A stretch of DNA of 11,946 nt from Acidobacteriota bacterium (GTDB taxonomy: Bacteria; Acidobacteriota; Blastocatellia; Pyrinomonadales; Pyrinomonadaceae). The notes below the pieces were generated by a model, which saw only the letters and a list, made by a program, of their open reading frames with translations, ran no database searches and was not told the origin of the DNA. The stretch is taken from NCBI GenBank assembly GCA_020201365.1, contig JAIVGV010000298.1, positions 1 to 11,946 of the forward strand. Reading direction: 5' to 3'. Of this stretch, positions 1 to 7,481 are shown one piece after another (the stretch's first letter is position 1; each line of letters opens with the position of its first letter). Both the position numbers and the translations under genes were made by a program.

Positions 1-45
1 GAGCATGAGGATGAAGATAGGTAGGAAATATCCAGATAGTTTCAT
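1..45 (-). CDS. 5' end of a secreted or membrane protein, truncated by the window edge
   Basis: Reading leftward from the ATG at 45-43, the 15 visible codons give MKLSGYFLPIFILML. This is one Lys followed by a short, almost purely hydrophobic run, which is what the N-terminus of a signal peptide or signal anchor looks like. A GGGGAG ribosome binding site lies on the minus strand 6 nt upstream of the ATG, under plus positions 52-57, which strongly supports this as a real start. The gene is divergent from the giant surface-protein gene at 480. Everything beyond the signal sequence is outside the window, so neither function nor final location can be assigned. Part of the gene lies in the AT-richest stretch of the window. 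Confidence 0.6.
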   Translation of the reverse strand, partial: MKLSGYFLPIFILML

Positions 46-59
46 CAGTCTCTCCCCAA

Positions 60-74
60 ACGATCACTAATCGT
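60..74. promoter_or_regulatory. Inverted repeat ACGAT-N5-ATCGT next to the ribosome binding site of the leftward gene
   Basis: The sequence shows two perfect 5-base arms (60-64 and 70-74) around a 5-base spacer. It sits immediately upstream of the Shine-Dalgarno sequence of the gene starting at 45 on the minus strand. The spacing suits a dimeric repressor site, but five-base arms can arise by chance and no regulator is identified. Confidence 0.25.
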
Positions 75-120
75 ATCCCGTGCCGCTCATCTTAATATAC
101 AACACCGGAGCTATGAATCT

Positions 121-215
121 TCGCGCGCCACGTCGAAGACATCTTCACGCGCGCGTGCCCGGCGTGGGCGCGGAAATTCTTTAACGCGCGCGTCACCGCC
201 GTGAGCCCTCACGGC
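121..215. promoter_or_regulatory. Cluster of palindromes in the divergent intergenic region
   Basis: Four palindromic elements lie within about 80 bases. They are GAAGA-CA-TCTTC (135-146), ACGCGCGCGT (147-156), a second exact copy of ACGCGCGCGT (184-193), and GCCGTGAG-CC-CTCACGGC (198-215), which has perfect 8-base arms. The two identical decamers start 37 bases apart, about 3.5 helical turns. The cluster lies upstream of the candidate promoter for the giant surface-protein gene and could be an operator region. Alternating CG runs are common in GC-rich DNA, so the decamers are weaker evidence than the 198-215 palindrome. Confidence 0.35.
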
Positions 216-253
216 AAAGGGACGCCCGGACGCTCCGCCTGCGCGCGACAGGA

Positions 254-282
254 TTGCCCAACTCGGAATTCTGTGATAACGT
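254..282 (+). promoter_or_regulatory. Candidate sigma70-type promoter of the giant surface-protein gene
   Basis: TTGCCC (254-259) and TAACGT (277-282) are separated by exactly 17 bases. The second hexamer is preceded by TGA, which gives an extended -10 arrangement. Each hexamer matches its consensus at only about three positions, so this is a plausible rather than a strong promoter. If correct, transcription would start near 289 and leave a leader of about 190 nt before the ATG at 480. Confidence 0.35.
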
Positions 283-479
283 GCGCTCTCCGTTGGTGGT
301 GCGAAGCTACGGAAGTCCTCAGGTCAACGGACAGCCTAGACCCTCAGTGTTACCGCCGGTTCTCGCGGGCTAAGAGTCGCTCAGACGCGAATTAATCCGC
401 CCCAAGCACCACGTTCTGTCACCTCCGCCTACTCCTTGTGAGGAGTCTCAAAGTTCTCAACCCATAGGACAACCCGATC
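283..479 (+). promoter_or_regulatory. Long, possibly structured 5' leader of the giant surface-protein gene
   Basis: No credible gene lies here. Three complementary pairings can be read directly: 289-295 (TCCGTTG) with 325-331 (CAACGGA), 296-302 (GTGGTGC) with 406-412 (GCACCAC), and a hairpin ACTCCT-TGTG-AGGAGT at 431-446. The first two pairings interleave, so together they would form a pseudoknot. They could also be alternatives to other folds. The hairpin hides an AGGAGT motif that is 33 nt from the ATG, too far to serve as its ribosome binding site. I did not recognise a known riboswitch. The stretch 300-360 has a loose resemblance to the cyclic-di-GMP-I core, but the first helix and the GCAAA motifs are not convincing. 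Confidence 0.3.
466..469 (+). promoter_or_regulatory. Weak ribosome binding site for the gene at 480
   Basis: AGGA lies 10 nt upstream of the ATG at 480. It is short, but the ATG opens directly into a textbook signal peptide, which supports this start. Confidence 0.45.
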
Positions 480-3400
480 ATGAAAACATCCCCCAGCCCT
501 CAAAGTCTGCGCCAAGTGAGAGTCTTTACCGCGCTCTTCGTCTCCTTCCTGCTCCTTGCGATGCCGATTGCGCCGCTGGCGGCGGCGACCGTCCCGCTGC
601 GCGCGGGCGGCGCTCGCTCGCTCGCCGCGGCGTTCGACCCGACCGTCATTCAAGCCAGCAAGACGGACTCCTTCGCCGACCCGGACGGGGACGGCAAGGC
701 TGAGCCCGGAGCCACGATCACTTACGACGTGAACGTCTCGAACACCGGCGCGGCTGACGCGACCGGCGTCGCCTTCAACGACACGATCGATCCGAACACG
801 ACGCTCGTGCCCGGCTCGCTGCGGGTCTCGCCGCTGGCGTTCGCCGACAGCTACAACACGGCGAAAGACACAGCCCTCAGCGTCCCGGCGCCGGGCGTGC
901 TGGCTAACGACACGGGCACGCCCGCTCCCACCGCTCAGCCCATCGCGGGCGGGGCGACGGCGCACGGCGGCAGCGTCACGCTCAACGCCGACGGCAGCTT
1001 CAACTACACCCCGCCCGCCGGCTTCCAGGGCGCGGACACCTTCACCTACACGGCGACGAACGGGCTCTCGCCGAACGACGCGGCGACCGTCACCATCAAC
1101 GTTGACGACGGACCCTTCGTCACCACGACCTCGCCCACGAACGGCGCGACGAACGTCGCGCAGACCTCGAACATCACCATCAACTTCAGCGAGCCGGTCA
1201 ACGCCGCCGCCGCGTCCTTCTCGCTCCAGTGCCCGTCGGGCTCGCCGCAGTCGTTCACGCTGCTCAACGCATCGCCCTCGGCGAGCTTCACGCTCGACCC
1301 GTCGGCTGATCTCCCCGCGGGCGCGAGCTGCACGGTCACGGTCTCAGCCTCCCAGATCACGGACGCCGACACGTTCGATCCGCCCGATCAGATGGCTGCC
1401 GACTACAACTTCAGCTTCGGCGTCAAGCCCCTCGCCGTTGACGACATGCGCACAGCCACCGGCAACGTGCGCATAGACACGGCGACGACGGGCTACAGCG
1501 TCCTCGCCAACGACCAAGTCCCCGGCGGCTCGATCACGGCTTACGACGCCGCGAGCGCGCACGGCGGCAACGTCGTCATGAACACGGCGACCGGCACGTT
1601 CGCCTACGATCCGCCGCGCGGCTTCACCGGCACGGACAGCTTCCACTACACGATCAGCAACTCGTCCGGCAGCGCGCAGGCGACGGTCGTCGTCACCGTC
1701 ACGGACATGATCTGGTTCGTCAACAACACGCCCGGCGCGTGCTCGTCCGCCTGCGACGGGCGGCTGTCACACCCGTTCCAGACGCTCGCCGCCTTCGAGG
1801 CGGTGAACGGCAACGGCACGGTCGCTGGCGGCGCGGTCGTTGACCCCGAAGCGGGCGACAACATCTTCCTTTACTCAGGCTCCGGCAGCTACACGGGACC
1901 CGTCACCCTTGAGAACGCGCAGCGACTCATCGTTCAGGGCGCGTCGTCGTCGCTCGCGACGCTCGCCGCCATGACGCCCGCGCCCGACAGCGATCCGCTG
2001 CCCGCGCCCGGCGGCGCGAACCCCGTCATCACGACGACCGCCGCGGGCGCGAACGGCATCAACCTCGCGCAGAACAACTCGATCCACGGCTTGAGCGTCG
2101 TCAACACCACGGGCACGGGCTTGAGCGGCACGAACTTCGGCGCCCTGACCGTCTCGGAGAACGTCGTCCTCAGCAACACGACGACCGCCGGCACGCCCGT
2201 CAGCCTGACGAGCGGCACGCTCGCCGCCGTCTTCAAGAGCATCTCGGCGGGCAACGCCGCGGGCAGTCCCGCGCCCGCCAACGGCATCTTCTTGAAGAAC
2301 ACCACCGGCAGCATCACGGTTGACGGCGACGGCGCGAACACGTCGCGCGGCGGCAACGCCTCAGGCGGCACGATCCAGCGCACCGCCGGCGCCGACAACA
2401 CGACCAATGGCATCGGCGTCTATCTGGAGAATGCTTCCGGCGTCACGCTGCGCCGCATGACCATCAGCAGCAACCCCAACTACGGCGTGCGCGGCAAGAC
2501 CGTCTCCGGCTTCGCCCTCGAATACTCGACCGTTAACGGCACGAACGGCACCAGCTCGACCGCCGACAACGAGACGTTCGCCCTCGGCGAAGACAGCGTC
2601 CGCTTCACGAACCTGACGGGCAGCGATTCCGTCGAGAGTTCGATCATCGCGGGCGGTCAGGTCAACAACCTCCGCGTCGTCAACAACACGGGCGCGCTCA
2701 ACCGCCTGACCGTCAACAACTCGCTCATCGGCGACTCGGACGGCGCGGGCTCCCAGCGTGGTCTCGGCACGCCCGCGCAGGGCGGCAACAGCGACGTTCT
2801 CATAGACGCGCGCCACGGCGTCTCGGCGATGAACGTCACGCTCTCGAACAACACGCTTAACTACGGCTCAGGCGACGTGGTGCGCCTCGTCAACAACGAC
2901 AACGCCGCGCCGCTCGGCGCGATGGACGTGGTCGTCCGCAACAACTCGATGGTCAACACGGTCGCCGCCCCGAATCACATCCCCGGCTCGACCATCCTGA
3001 CGGTCGCGGGGCTCGGCAACGTGACCTACGACATCTCCTGCAACAAGCTGGCGAACCCCGAAGGCATCGGGCTCAACGTCTTCAAGGGGCGCAACAGCGC
3101 GGGCACGCCCGCCGCCAACTTCACCGGCACCATCTTCAACAACACCATCGGCGACGCGGGCGTCCCCGCCTCCGGCTCCGGCTCCGGCGCCAGCGCCCTC
3201 AGCGTCGATCAGCAGGGCACCGGCACGCACACCGTGCTCATCAAGGACAACGTCATCCGCGGCTACGACGAGGCGGGCATCCGCCTCGACAACGTTGACA
3301 ACCTGAACAGCCTGAGCACGCTCAACGCGACGGTCGTCGGCAACCTCGTCGCCGAGCCCGACGAGTTCGCCTTCGCCGGCGTCTATATCAACGGCGGCGC

Positions 3401-6400
3401 AGACGCCTCGTCCGACTCCAACAACGTGACCAACCTGAAGCTCGGCGGCGGTGCCGGCGAGAGGAACGACTTCTCGGCGGGCGACCCCAACGACTTCAAC
3501 GACATCTTCATCCTTAACTCAGCCGGGCAGTTCAACCTGACGAAGGGCGTCTCCGGCTCTTCAGACCCTCTACAGGTCTCGATAGACAACAACACGCCGC
3601 CCGCGCCGACCGCCTACGCCGACGCGACCATCGTGGTCGTGAACACCGCGCCGGCGCTCCCGCCCGCGGTTAGCGAATCCTGCTCGCCGCCGGTCGCGTC
3701 GCTCAACGTCGCGCCAGCCGGCGGCGGCATGTTCACAGCCCTCTTCGGCGGCCCGCCGGCTTACTTGCAGGTCGCTTCGCTCGGCGACGCCGTGAAGTTC
3801 GCCTTCGCCGGCTCGGCTCCGAAGCATCGTGCGAACTCCGCCGCCGTCGCGCCGCTTGTCAGCGACGACCGCGCGAGCGCACGCCAGCGAGTCGAGACCA
3901 TCTCGGCGCCGAAGGCTTCCGCCGCGCCGCGCGCGATGACGACGGCGCTCTCCGGCGAGACCGTCAGCGCGAGCGTCGGCACTCTGCCCGCAGGCAAGTC
4001 CGTCCGCATCAGCTTCCAGGTGACCGTTAACGATCCGCTGCCGCACGGCACGAATCAGGTCTCGAACCAGGGCTCTGTCTCCGGCAGCAACTTCGCCACC
4101 GTGCTCACGGACGATCCGGCTGCGGGCGGCACATCCGATCCGACCGTGACGCCAGTCCTGACGCCGCCCGACGTGTCGGTGAAGGACGCGACCGTCAACG
4201 AGCCCGCTTCGGGCACGAACCCGGCGGCGTTCGCCGTCACGCTCTCGCACGCCTTCACGCACCCGGTCACGGTCACCTTCTCGACCGCCGACGACACGGG
4301 CGGCGCGCACCCGGCGACTGCCGGCTCGGACTACACGCCGACCAGCGGCACGCTCACCTTCAACCCCGGCGAGGTCGTCAAGACCGTCTCCGTGCCCGTG
4401 CTCGCCGACGGCGACACGACCGAGACGAACGAGACGTTCCTCGTCCAGATCAGCAACGCGACCGGCGGCGCGAGCGTGGCGCGCGCGCAAGCCACCGGCA
4501 CGATCACGCCCGAGAGCACGCCGGGCACGCTCATCATCTCGGAGCTTCGCACTTCGGGTCCCGCCGGGGCGGACGACGAGTTCGTCGAGCTGCTCAACAA
4601 CACCGGCGCGGACATCACCGTGCAAACTTCCGACTCGTCCAACGGCTGGGCGATTGTGAAGTCCGGCAACGACTGCTCGGCGACTCCGGTCGTCGTCGCG
4701 GTCATCCCGAGCGGCACGATCATCTCGGCGCGCGGCAACTACCTCGTCGTCGGCTCAGCCTACTCTCTCGCCACCTACGCGGCGGGCGATCTCTCGCTCA
4801 CGTCCGGCATCGAGTCGGACGCCAACGTCGCGCTCTTCAACACCGCGGAGCTGTCGAACATCTCGACCGTGACGCGGCTCGACGCCGTCGGCTTCGGCTC
4901 GAACACGGGCGGCAACTGTGACCTGCTCCGCGAGGGCGCGACGCTGCAACCCGCACAGGGCTCAACGTCCGAGTACAGCTTCGTCCGCAAGGTGGACAAG
5001 GGAGCGACCGCGGACACGAACGACAACGCGGCGGACTTCGTCGCGGTCTCGACGACTCCGGCGACGGCGGTCGGCGCGAACGCGACGCCGACGCTCGGCG
5101 CGCCGGGTCCCGAAAGCCTGACGAGCCCGCGCGGTCCCGTCGCCTGCAAGGACACCGGCACGGCTCTGTTCGACAGGGCGCGTCTCGACTCGACGGTCTC
5201 GGTCGGCTCCGCGCCGAACACCGTCCGCGACGCGACCTCCGATCCGGGCAACAACTCGACCTTCGGCACGATTGACTTCCGCCGCAGGTTCACCAACAAC
5301 ACCGGAGGCATGGTCACGCGGCTGCGCTTCCGCATCACGGGCACGACCGACCCGGCGTCGCCCGGCAAGGCAGACCTGCGAGCGCGCACGTCCGCGCCCG
5401 TCGTCGTCGGCGGCGTCAACGATCCGGCCACCTGCGGCGGCTCCGCGCCGTGCAGCGTGTCGGTCGTCGGCACGACGCTCGAACAGCCGCCGACGCAAGG
5501 CTCGGGTGGCGCGGTCAACTCCTCGCTCGGCGTCGGCACCGTCACCCTCGCCACGCCGCTCGCGCCCGGCGCGTCCGTCAACCTGCGCCTGCTCTTCGGC
5601 GTGCAGCAGCACGGCGATTACCACGTGAGCATGGTCGTCGAGGCGACTTCGGCGAGCGGTCAGACGGGGCAGGACGAGTGGGAGCTGCGCGGCAACACGC
5701 AGACCGGCGGCGACACAGACGGCGGCTGCAACACGCCGCCCGTCGCCAACGCCGGAGCCGATCAGACCATCGAGTGCGGCGGGGCGACGACCTCCGTCCT
5801 GCTCGACGGCTCGGCTTCCACGGACGCCGACAACGACCCGCTCACCTACGAGTGGCGCGAGGGCGCGACCGTGCTCGGCACGACCGCCGTGCTCAACACG
5901 TCGCTCCCGTTCGGCGCGCATAACCTGACGCTGAAGGTCACAGACCCGAGCGGCGAGTTCAGCACCGACACGGTCAACGTCCATATAGTTGACACGCAAG
6001 CGCCGTCAATCGCCGCGCCGCCGAACGTCTCGGTCAGCACGGGCGCGGGCGCGACCTCCTGCGGCGCCTTCGTCAGCGACGCCACGCTCGGCACGCCGTC
6101 CGCGAGCGACGGCTGCTCGACGAGCGTCACCGTCACGCGCACGGGCGTGCCCTCCGGCAACGACTTCCCCGTCGGGACGACCGTCGTCACCTACACGGCT
6201 GACGACGGTCACGGGCACACCGCGCAGGCGCACCAGACCGTGACCGTCACGGACAACACGCCGCCCACGATCAGCGCCCCGGCGAACATCACCGTGAACG
6301 CCCCGGCGAACTCGTGCGCGGTCAACCTCGATCCGGGGACGGCGACGGCGGGCGATAACTGCCCCGGCGTCTCCGTCGCGGGCACGCGCAGCGACTCGCA

Positions 6401-6923
6401 GCCGCTCAACGCGCCCTACCCCGTCGGCACGACCACGATCACTTGGAAGGCGACCGACGCGCACGGCAACACGGCGACCGCCACGCAGACCGTCACGGTC
6501 AAAGACGTGACGCCGCCCACAATCACGCTCACCACGAACGTGATCAACCTCAGCCCGCCGAACCACCAGTACCAGACGCTCGCGATGTCCGATCTCGTCG
6601 TCAGCGCGAGCGACGGCTGCGACGCGAGCGTTGACATCAACGACGTGGTCGTCTCGAAGGTCACGAGCGACGAGCTTGAGGACGCCACCGGCGCGGGCGA
6701 CGGCAACACGCTCAACGACGCCGTCATCGCGCCCGACTGCAAGTCGCTGCAACTGCGCAGCGAGCGCGACGGGGGCGGCGACGGGCGCGTCTATACGATC
6801 ACGTTGCAAGTGAAGGATTCGAGCGGCAACGTGGCGACGGCGGTGCGCAAGGTGTTCGTCCCGCGGACGGGTCCCGCAGTTGACAGCGGCGTCCACTACG
6901 CGGTCAACGGCTGCGCGCCGTAA
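480..6923 (+). CDS. Giant exported mosaic surface protein (DUF11, Big_9, SbsA-Ig, beta-helix, Calx-beta, lamin-tail, PKD-like and HYR modules)
   Basis: This 2147-residue protein is probably exported and displayed on, or released from, the cell surface as an adhesin-like stalk. A signal peptide spans residues 1-36, with hydrophobic 15-33 and LAAA before the likely cleavage site. Approximate modules follow: a DUF11-like domain at 52-118 with a DPDGDGKAE calcium-loop-like motif (67-75); a cadherin-like Big_9 unit at 121-209 (VLANDTG, FNYTPPAGFQG, DTFTYTATN); an SbsA-type Ig domain at 211-315 (TSPTNGATNV, FSEPV); a second Big_9 at 316-410; a long Asn/Gly/Thr-rich right-handed beta-helix at about 411-1050; a further DUF11-like stretch to about 1225; Calx-beta at 1230-1343; a lamin-tail domain at about 1348-1480; an unassigned beta-rich region at 1560-1750; a PKD-like domain at 1753-1838; two HYR domains at 1839-2009, each with a Cys pair; and a conserved-looking beta C-terminus at 2010-2147. 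I see no LPXTG, PEP-CTERM, membrane helix or recognisable type IX sorting tail. No enzymatic motif is evident, and the ligand is unknown. It is monocistronic: its own terminator follows 37 nt after the stop. Confidence 0.9.
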   Translation: MKTSPSPQSLRQVRVFTALFVSFLLLAMPIAPLAAATVPLRAGGARSLAAAFDPTVIQASKTDSFADPDGDGKAEPGATITYDVNVSNTGAADATGVAFNDTIDPNTTLVPGSLRVSPLAFADSYNTAKDTALSVPAPGVLANDTGTPAPTAQPIAGGATAHGGSVTLNADGSFNYTPPAGFQGADTFTYTATNGLSPNDAATVTINVDDGPFVTTTSPTNGATNVAQTSNITINFSEPVNAAAASFSLQCPSGSPQSFTLLNASPSASFTLDPSADLPAGASCTVTVSASQITDADTFDPPDQMAADYNFSFGVKPLAVDDMRTATGNVRIDTATTGYSVLANDQVPGGSITAYDAASAHGGNVVMNTATGTFAYDPPRGFTGTDSFHYTISNSSGSAQATVVVTVTDMIWFVNNTPGACSSACDGRLSHPFQTLAAFEAVNGNGTVAGGAVVDPEAGDNIFLYSGSGSYTGPVTLENAQRLIVQGASSSLATLAAMTPAPDSDPLPAPGGANPVITTTAAGANGINLAQNNSIHGLSVVNTTGTGLSGTNFGALTVSENVVLSNTTTAGTPVSLTSGTLAAVFKSISAGNAAGSPAPANGIFLKNTTGSITVDGDGANTSRGGNASGGTIQRTAGADNTTNGIGVYLENASGVTLRRMTISSNPNYGVRGKTVSGFALEYSTVNGTNGTSSTADNETFALGEDSVRFTNLTGSDSVESSIIAGGQVNNLRVVNNTGALNRLTVNNSLIGDSDGAGSQRGLGTPAQGGNSDVLIDARHGVSAMNVTLSNNTLNYGSGDVVRLVNNDNAAPLGAMDVVVRNNSMVNTVAAPNHIPGSTILTVAGLGNVTYDISCNKLANPEGIGLNVFKGRNSAGTPAANFTGTIFNNTIGDAGVPASGSGSGASALSVDQQGTGTHTVLIKDNVIRGYDEAGIRLDNVDNLNSLSTLNATVVGNLVAEPDEFAFAGVYINGGADASSDSNNVTNLKLGGGAGERNDFSAGDPNDFNDIFILNSAGQFNLTKGVSGSSDPLQVSIDNNTPPAPTAYADATIVVVNTAPALPPAVSESCSPPVASLNVAPAGGGMFTALFGGPPAYLQVASLGDAVKFAFAGSAPKHRANSAAVAPLVSDDRASARQRVETISAPKASAAPRAMTTALSGETVSASVGTLPAGKSVRISFQVTVNDPLPHGTNQVSNQGSVSGSNFATVLTDDPAAGGTSDPTVTPVLTPPDVSVKDATVNEPASGTNPAAFAVTLSHAFTHPVTVTFSTADDTGGAHPATAGSDYTPTSGTLTFNPGEVVKTVSVPVLADGDTTETNETFLVQISNATGGASVARAQATGTITPESTPGTLIISELRTSGPAGADDEFVELLNNTGADITVQTSDSSNGWAIVKSGNDCSATPVVVAVIPSGTIISARGNYLVVGSAYSLATYAAGDLSLTSGIESDANVALFNTAELSNISTVTRLDAVGFGSNTGGNCDLLREGATLQPAQGSTSEYSFVRKVDKGATADTNDNAADFVAVSTTPATAVGANATPTLGAPGPESLTSPRGPVACKDTGTALFDRARLDSTVSVGSAPNTVRDATSDPGNNSTFGTIDFRRRFTNNTGGMVTRLRFRITGTTDPASPGKADLRARTSAPVVVGGVNDPATCGGSAPCSVSVVGTTLEQPPTQGSGGAVNSSLGVGTVTLATPLAPGASVNLRLLFGVQQHGDYHVSMVVEATSASGQTGQDEWELRGNTQTGGDTDGGCNTPPVANAGADQTIECGGATTSVLLDGSASTDADNDPLTYEWREGATVLGTTAVLNTSLPFGAHNLTLKVTDPSGEFSTDTVNVHIVDTQAPSIAAPPNVSVSTGAGATSCGAFVSDATLGTPSASDGCSTSVTVTRTGVPSGNDFPVGTTVVTYTADDGHGHTAQAHQTVTVTDNTPPTISAPANITVNAPANSCAVNLDPGTATAGDNCPGVSVAGTRSDSQPLNAPYPVGTTTITWKATDAHGNTATATQTVTVKDVTPPTITLTTNVINLSPPNHQYQTLAMSDLVVSASDGCDASVDINDVVVSKVTSDELEDATGAGDGNTLNDAVIAPDCKSLQLRSERDGGGDGRVYTITLQVKDSSGNVATAVRKVFVPRTGPAVDSGVHYAVNGCAP

Positions 6924-6960
6924 CCGACAGCAACCGCCGCCCAGCGCGGCGCAAATAACA

Positions 6961-6995
6961 AAAGGGGCGCGGCATGATCGTCGCGCCCCTTTTTT
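6961..6995 (+). terminator. Strong Rho-independent terminator of the giant surface-protein gene
   Basis: An uninterrupted 11-bp stem (6961-6971 with 6982-6992, mostly G-C) encloses a 10-nt loop and runs into six consecutive T at 6990-6995. It lies 37 nt after the TAA stop at 6921-6923. The A-run on its left side gives only a short T tract on the opposite strand, so it is mainly a plus-strand terminator. Confidence 0.93.
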
Positions 6996-7038
6996 CTTGT
7001 GACTGTGGCCACCGGAGCGCACGCGTCGCGCGCACGTC

Positions 7039-7068
7039 GTGATAGACTGCCGAGGCTGGCGGTAAAAT
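7039..7068 (+). promoter_or_regulatory. Candidate promoter of the GntR-type gene
   Basis: GTGATA (7039-7044; 4 of 6 matches to TTGACA) and TAAAAT (7063-7068; 5 of 6 matches to TATAAT) are 18 bases apart. This follows the terminator at 6961-6995, so the downstream gene needs its own promoter. A start near 7075 would leave a very short leader and put the GGAGG ribosome binding site close to the transcript 5' end. Confidence 0.4.
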
Positions 7069-7090
7069 TTTTCGGCGGAGGCGACGACGA

Positions 7091-7447
7091 ATGGCGAAGA
7101 AGGGTGCGGGCGACGGCGGCGACGAGCCGGTCAAACTGAGGCTCAGGCTGAGTGCGCGCTCAAACGAGCCGGGCTCGACGCAGGTGGCGAACCACGTGAG
7201 GGAACTGATCTCGTCGGGGCGGCTCAGGGCGGGCGACGTGCTGCCGAGCGAAGACGGTTTAGCCGCGCAACTCGGCGTCGGGCGCAAGGTCGTCAGGCAC
7301 GCCTACGGCAAACTCGTCGAAGAGGGGCTGCTCGTCAGAGACTTCCCGCGCAACAAGCGGGTCGCGGGCAAGCGTGCGGGCGCGAGAGGTTCGGCGGCGA
7401 GAACCTCCGGGAGGAAGTCGGCTTCAAAGAAGGGCGCGCGTCGCTGA
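7091..7447 (+). CDS. Small GntR-family DNA-binding protein with basic tail
   Basis: The 118-residue product is a transcription factor-like protein made almost entirely of a GntR winged helix-turn-helix, at about residues 29-92. Family hallmarks are visible: IxxGxLxxGDxLPSE (40-54), LAxxLGVGRxVVRxAYxxL (57-75) and EEGLLV (77-82). The ATG is preceded by GGAGG at 7077-7081 with a 9-nt spacer. GntR regulators normally carry a C-terminal effector domain, and even the short YtrA-type members have extra helices. Here residues 94-118 are instead a low-complexity Lys/Arg/Ala/Ser/Gly tail with 10 basic residues of 25, recalling histone H1-like tails. It therefore probably binds DNA without a small-molecule sensor, or responds through the tail or a partner. 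It converges on the cheB gene with a 34-nt gap, and I see no clear terminator between them. Targets are unknown; autoregulation or control of a neighbour is only a guess. Confidence 0.85.
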   Translation: MAKKGAGDGGDEPVKLRLRLSARSNEPGSTQVANHVRELISSGRLRAGDVLPSEDGLAAQLGVGRKVVRHAYGKLVEEGLLVRDFPRNKRVAGKRAGARGSAARTSGRKSASKKGARR

Positions 7448-7481
7448 TCTCGGCGGGGACTTAAATGACGGGCGCGGGGCG

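Noticed and set aside
300..360. Cyclic-di-GMP-I riboswitch core
   Set aside because: GCGAAGC and GTTACCG are suggestive, but the GGCAAACC, GAAA tetraloop and GCAAAGCC motifs expected around them are absent, so it was left only as a leader worth searching.
201..395. A 64-codon plus-strand reading frame upstream of the giant gene
   Set aside because: It begins inside a perfect palindrome, has no ribosome binding site, runs through the candidate promoter and leader, and its translation has no recognisable pattern.
3570..4625. A 351-codon minus-strand reading frame inside the giant gene
   Set aside because: The translation is an Arg/Gly/Val-rich shadow produced by GC-rich codons of the sense strand, where Calx-beta and DUF11-like modules are clear.
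4962..5999. A 345-codon minus-strand reading frame
   Set aside because: It is Arg-rich low-complexity sequence antisense to the lamin-tail and PKD-like region, with no domain or ribosome binding site.
6006..7022. A 338-codon minus-strand reading frame crossing the terminator
   Set aside because: It runs antisense through the HYR domains and would need to be translated through the strong hairpin at 6961-6995; composition is that of a shadow.
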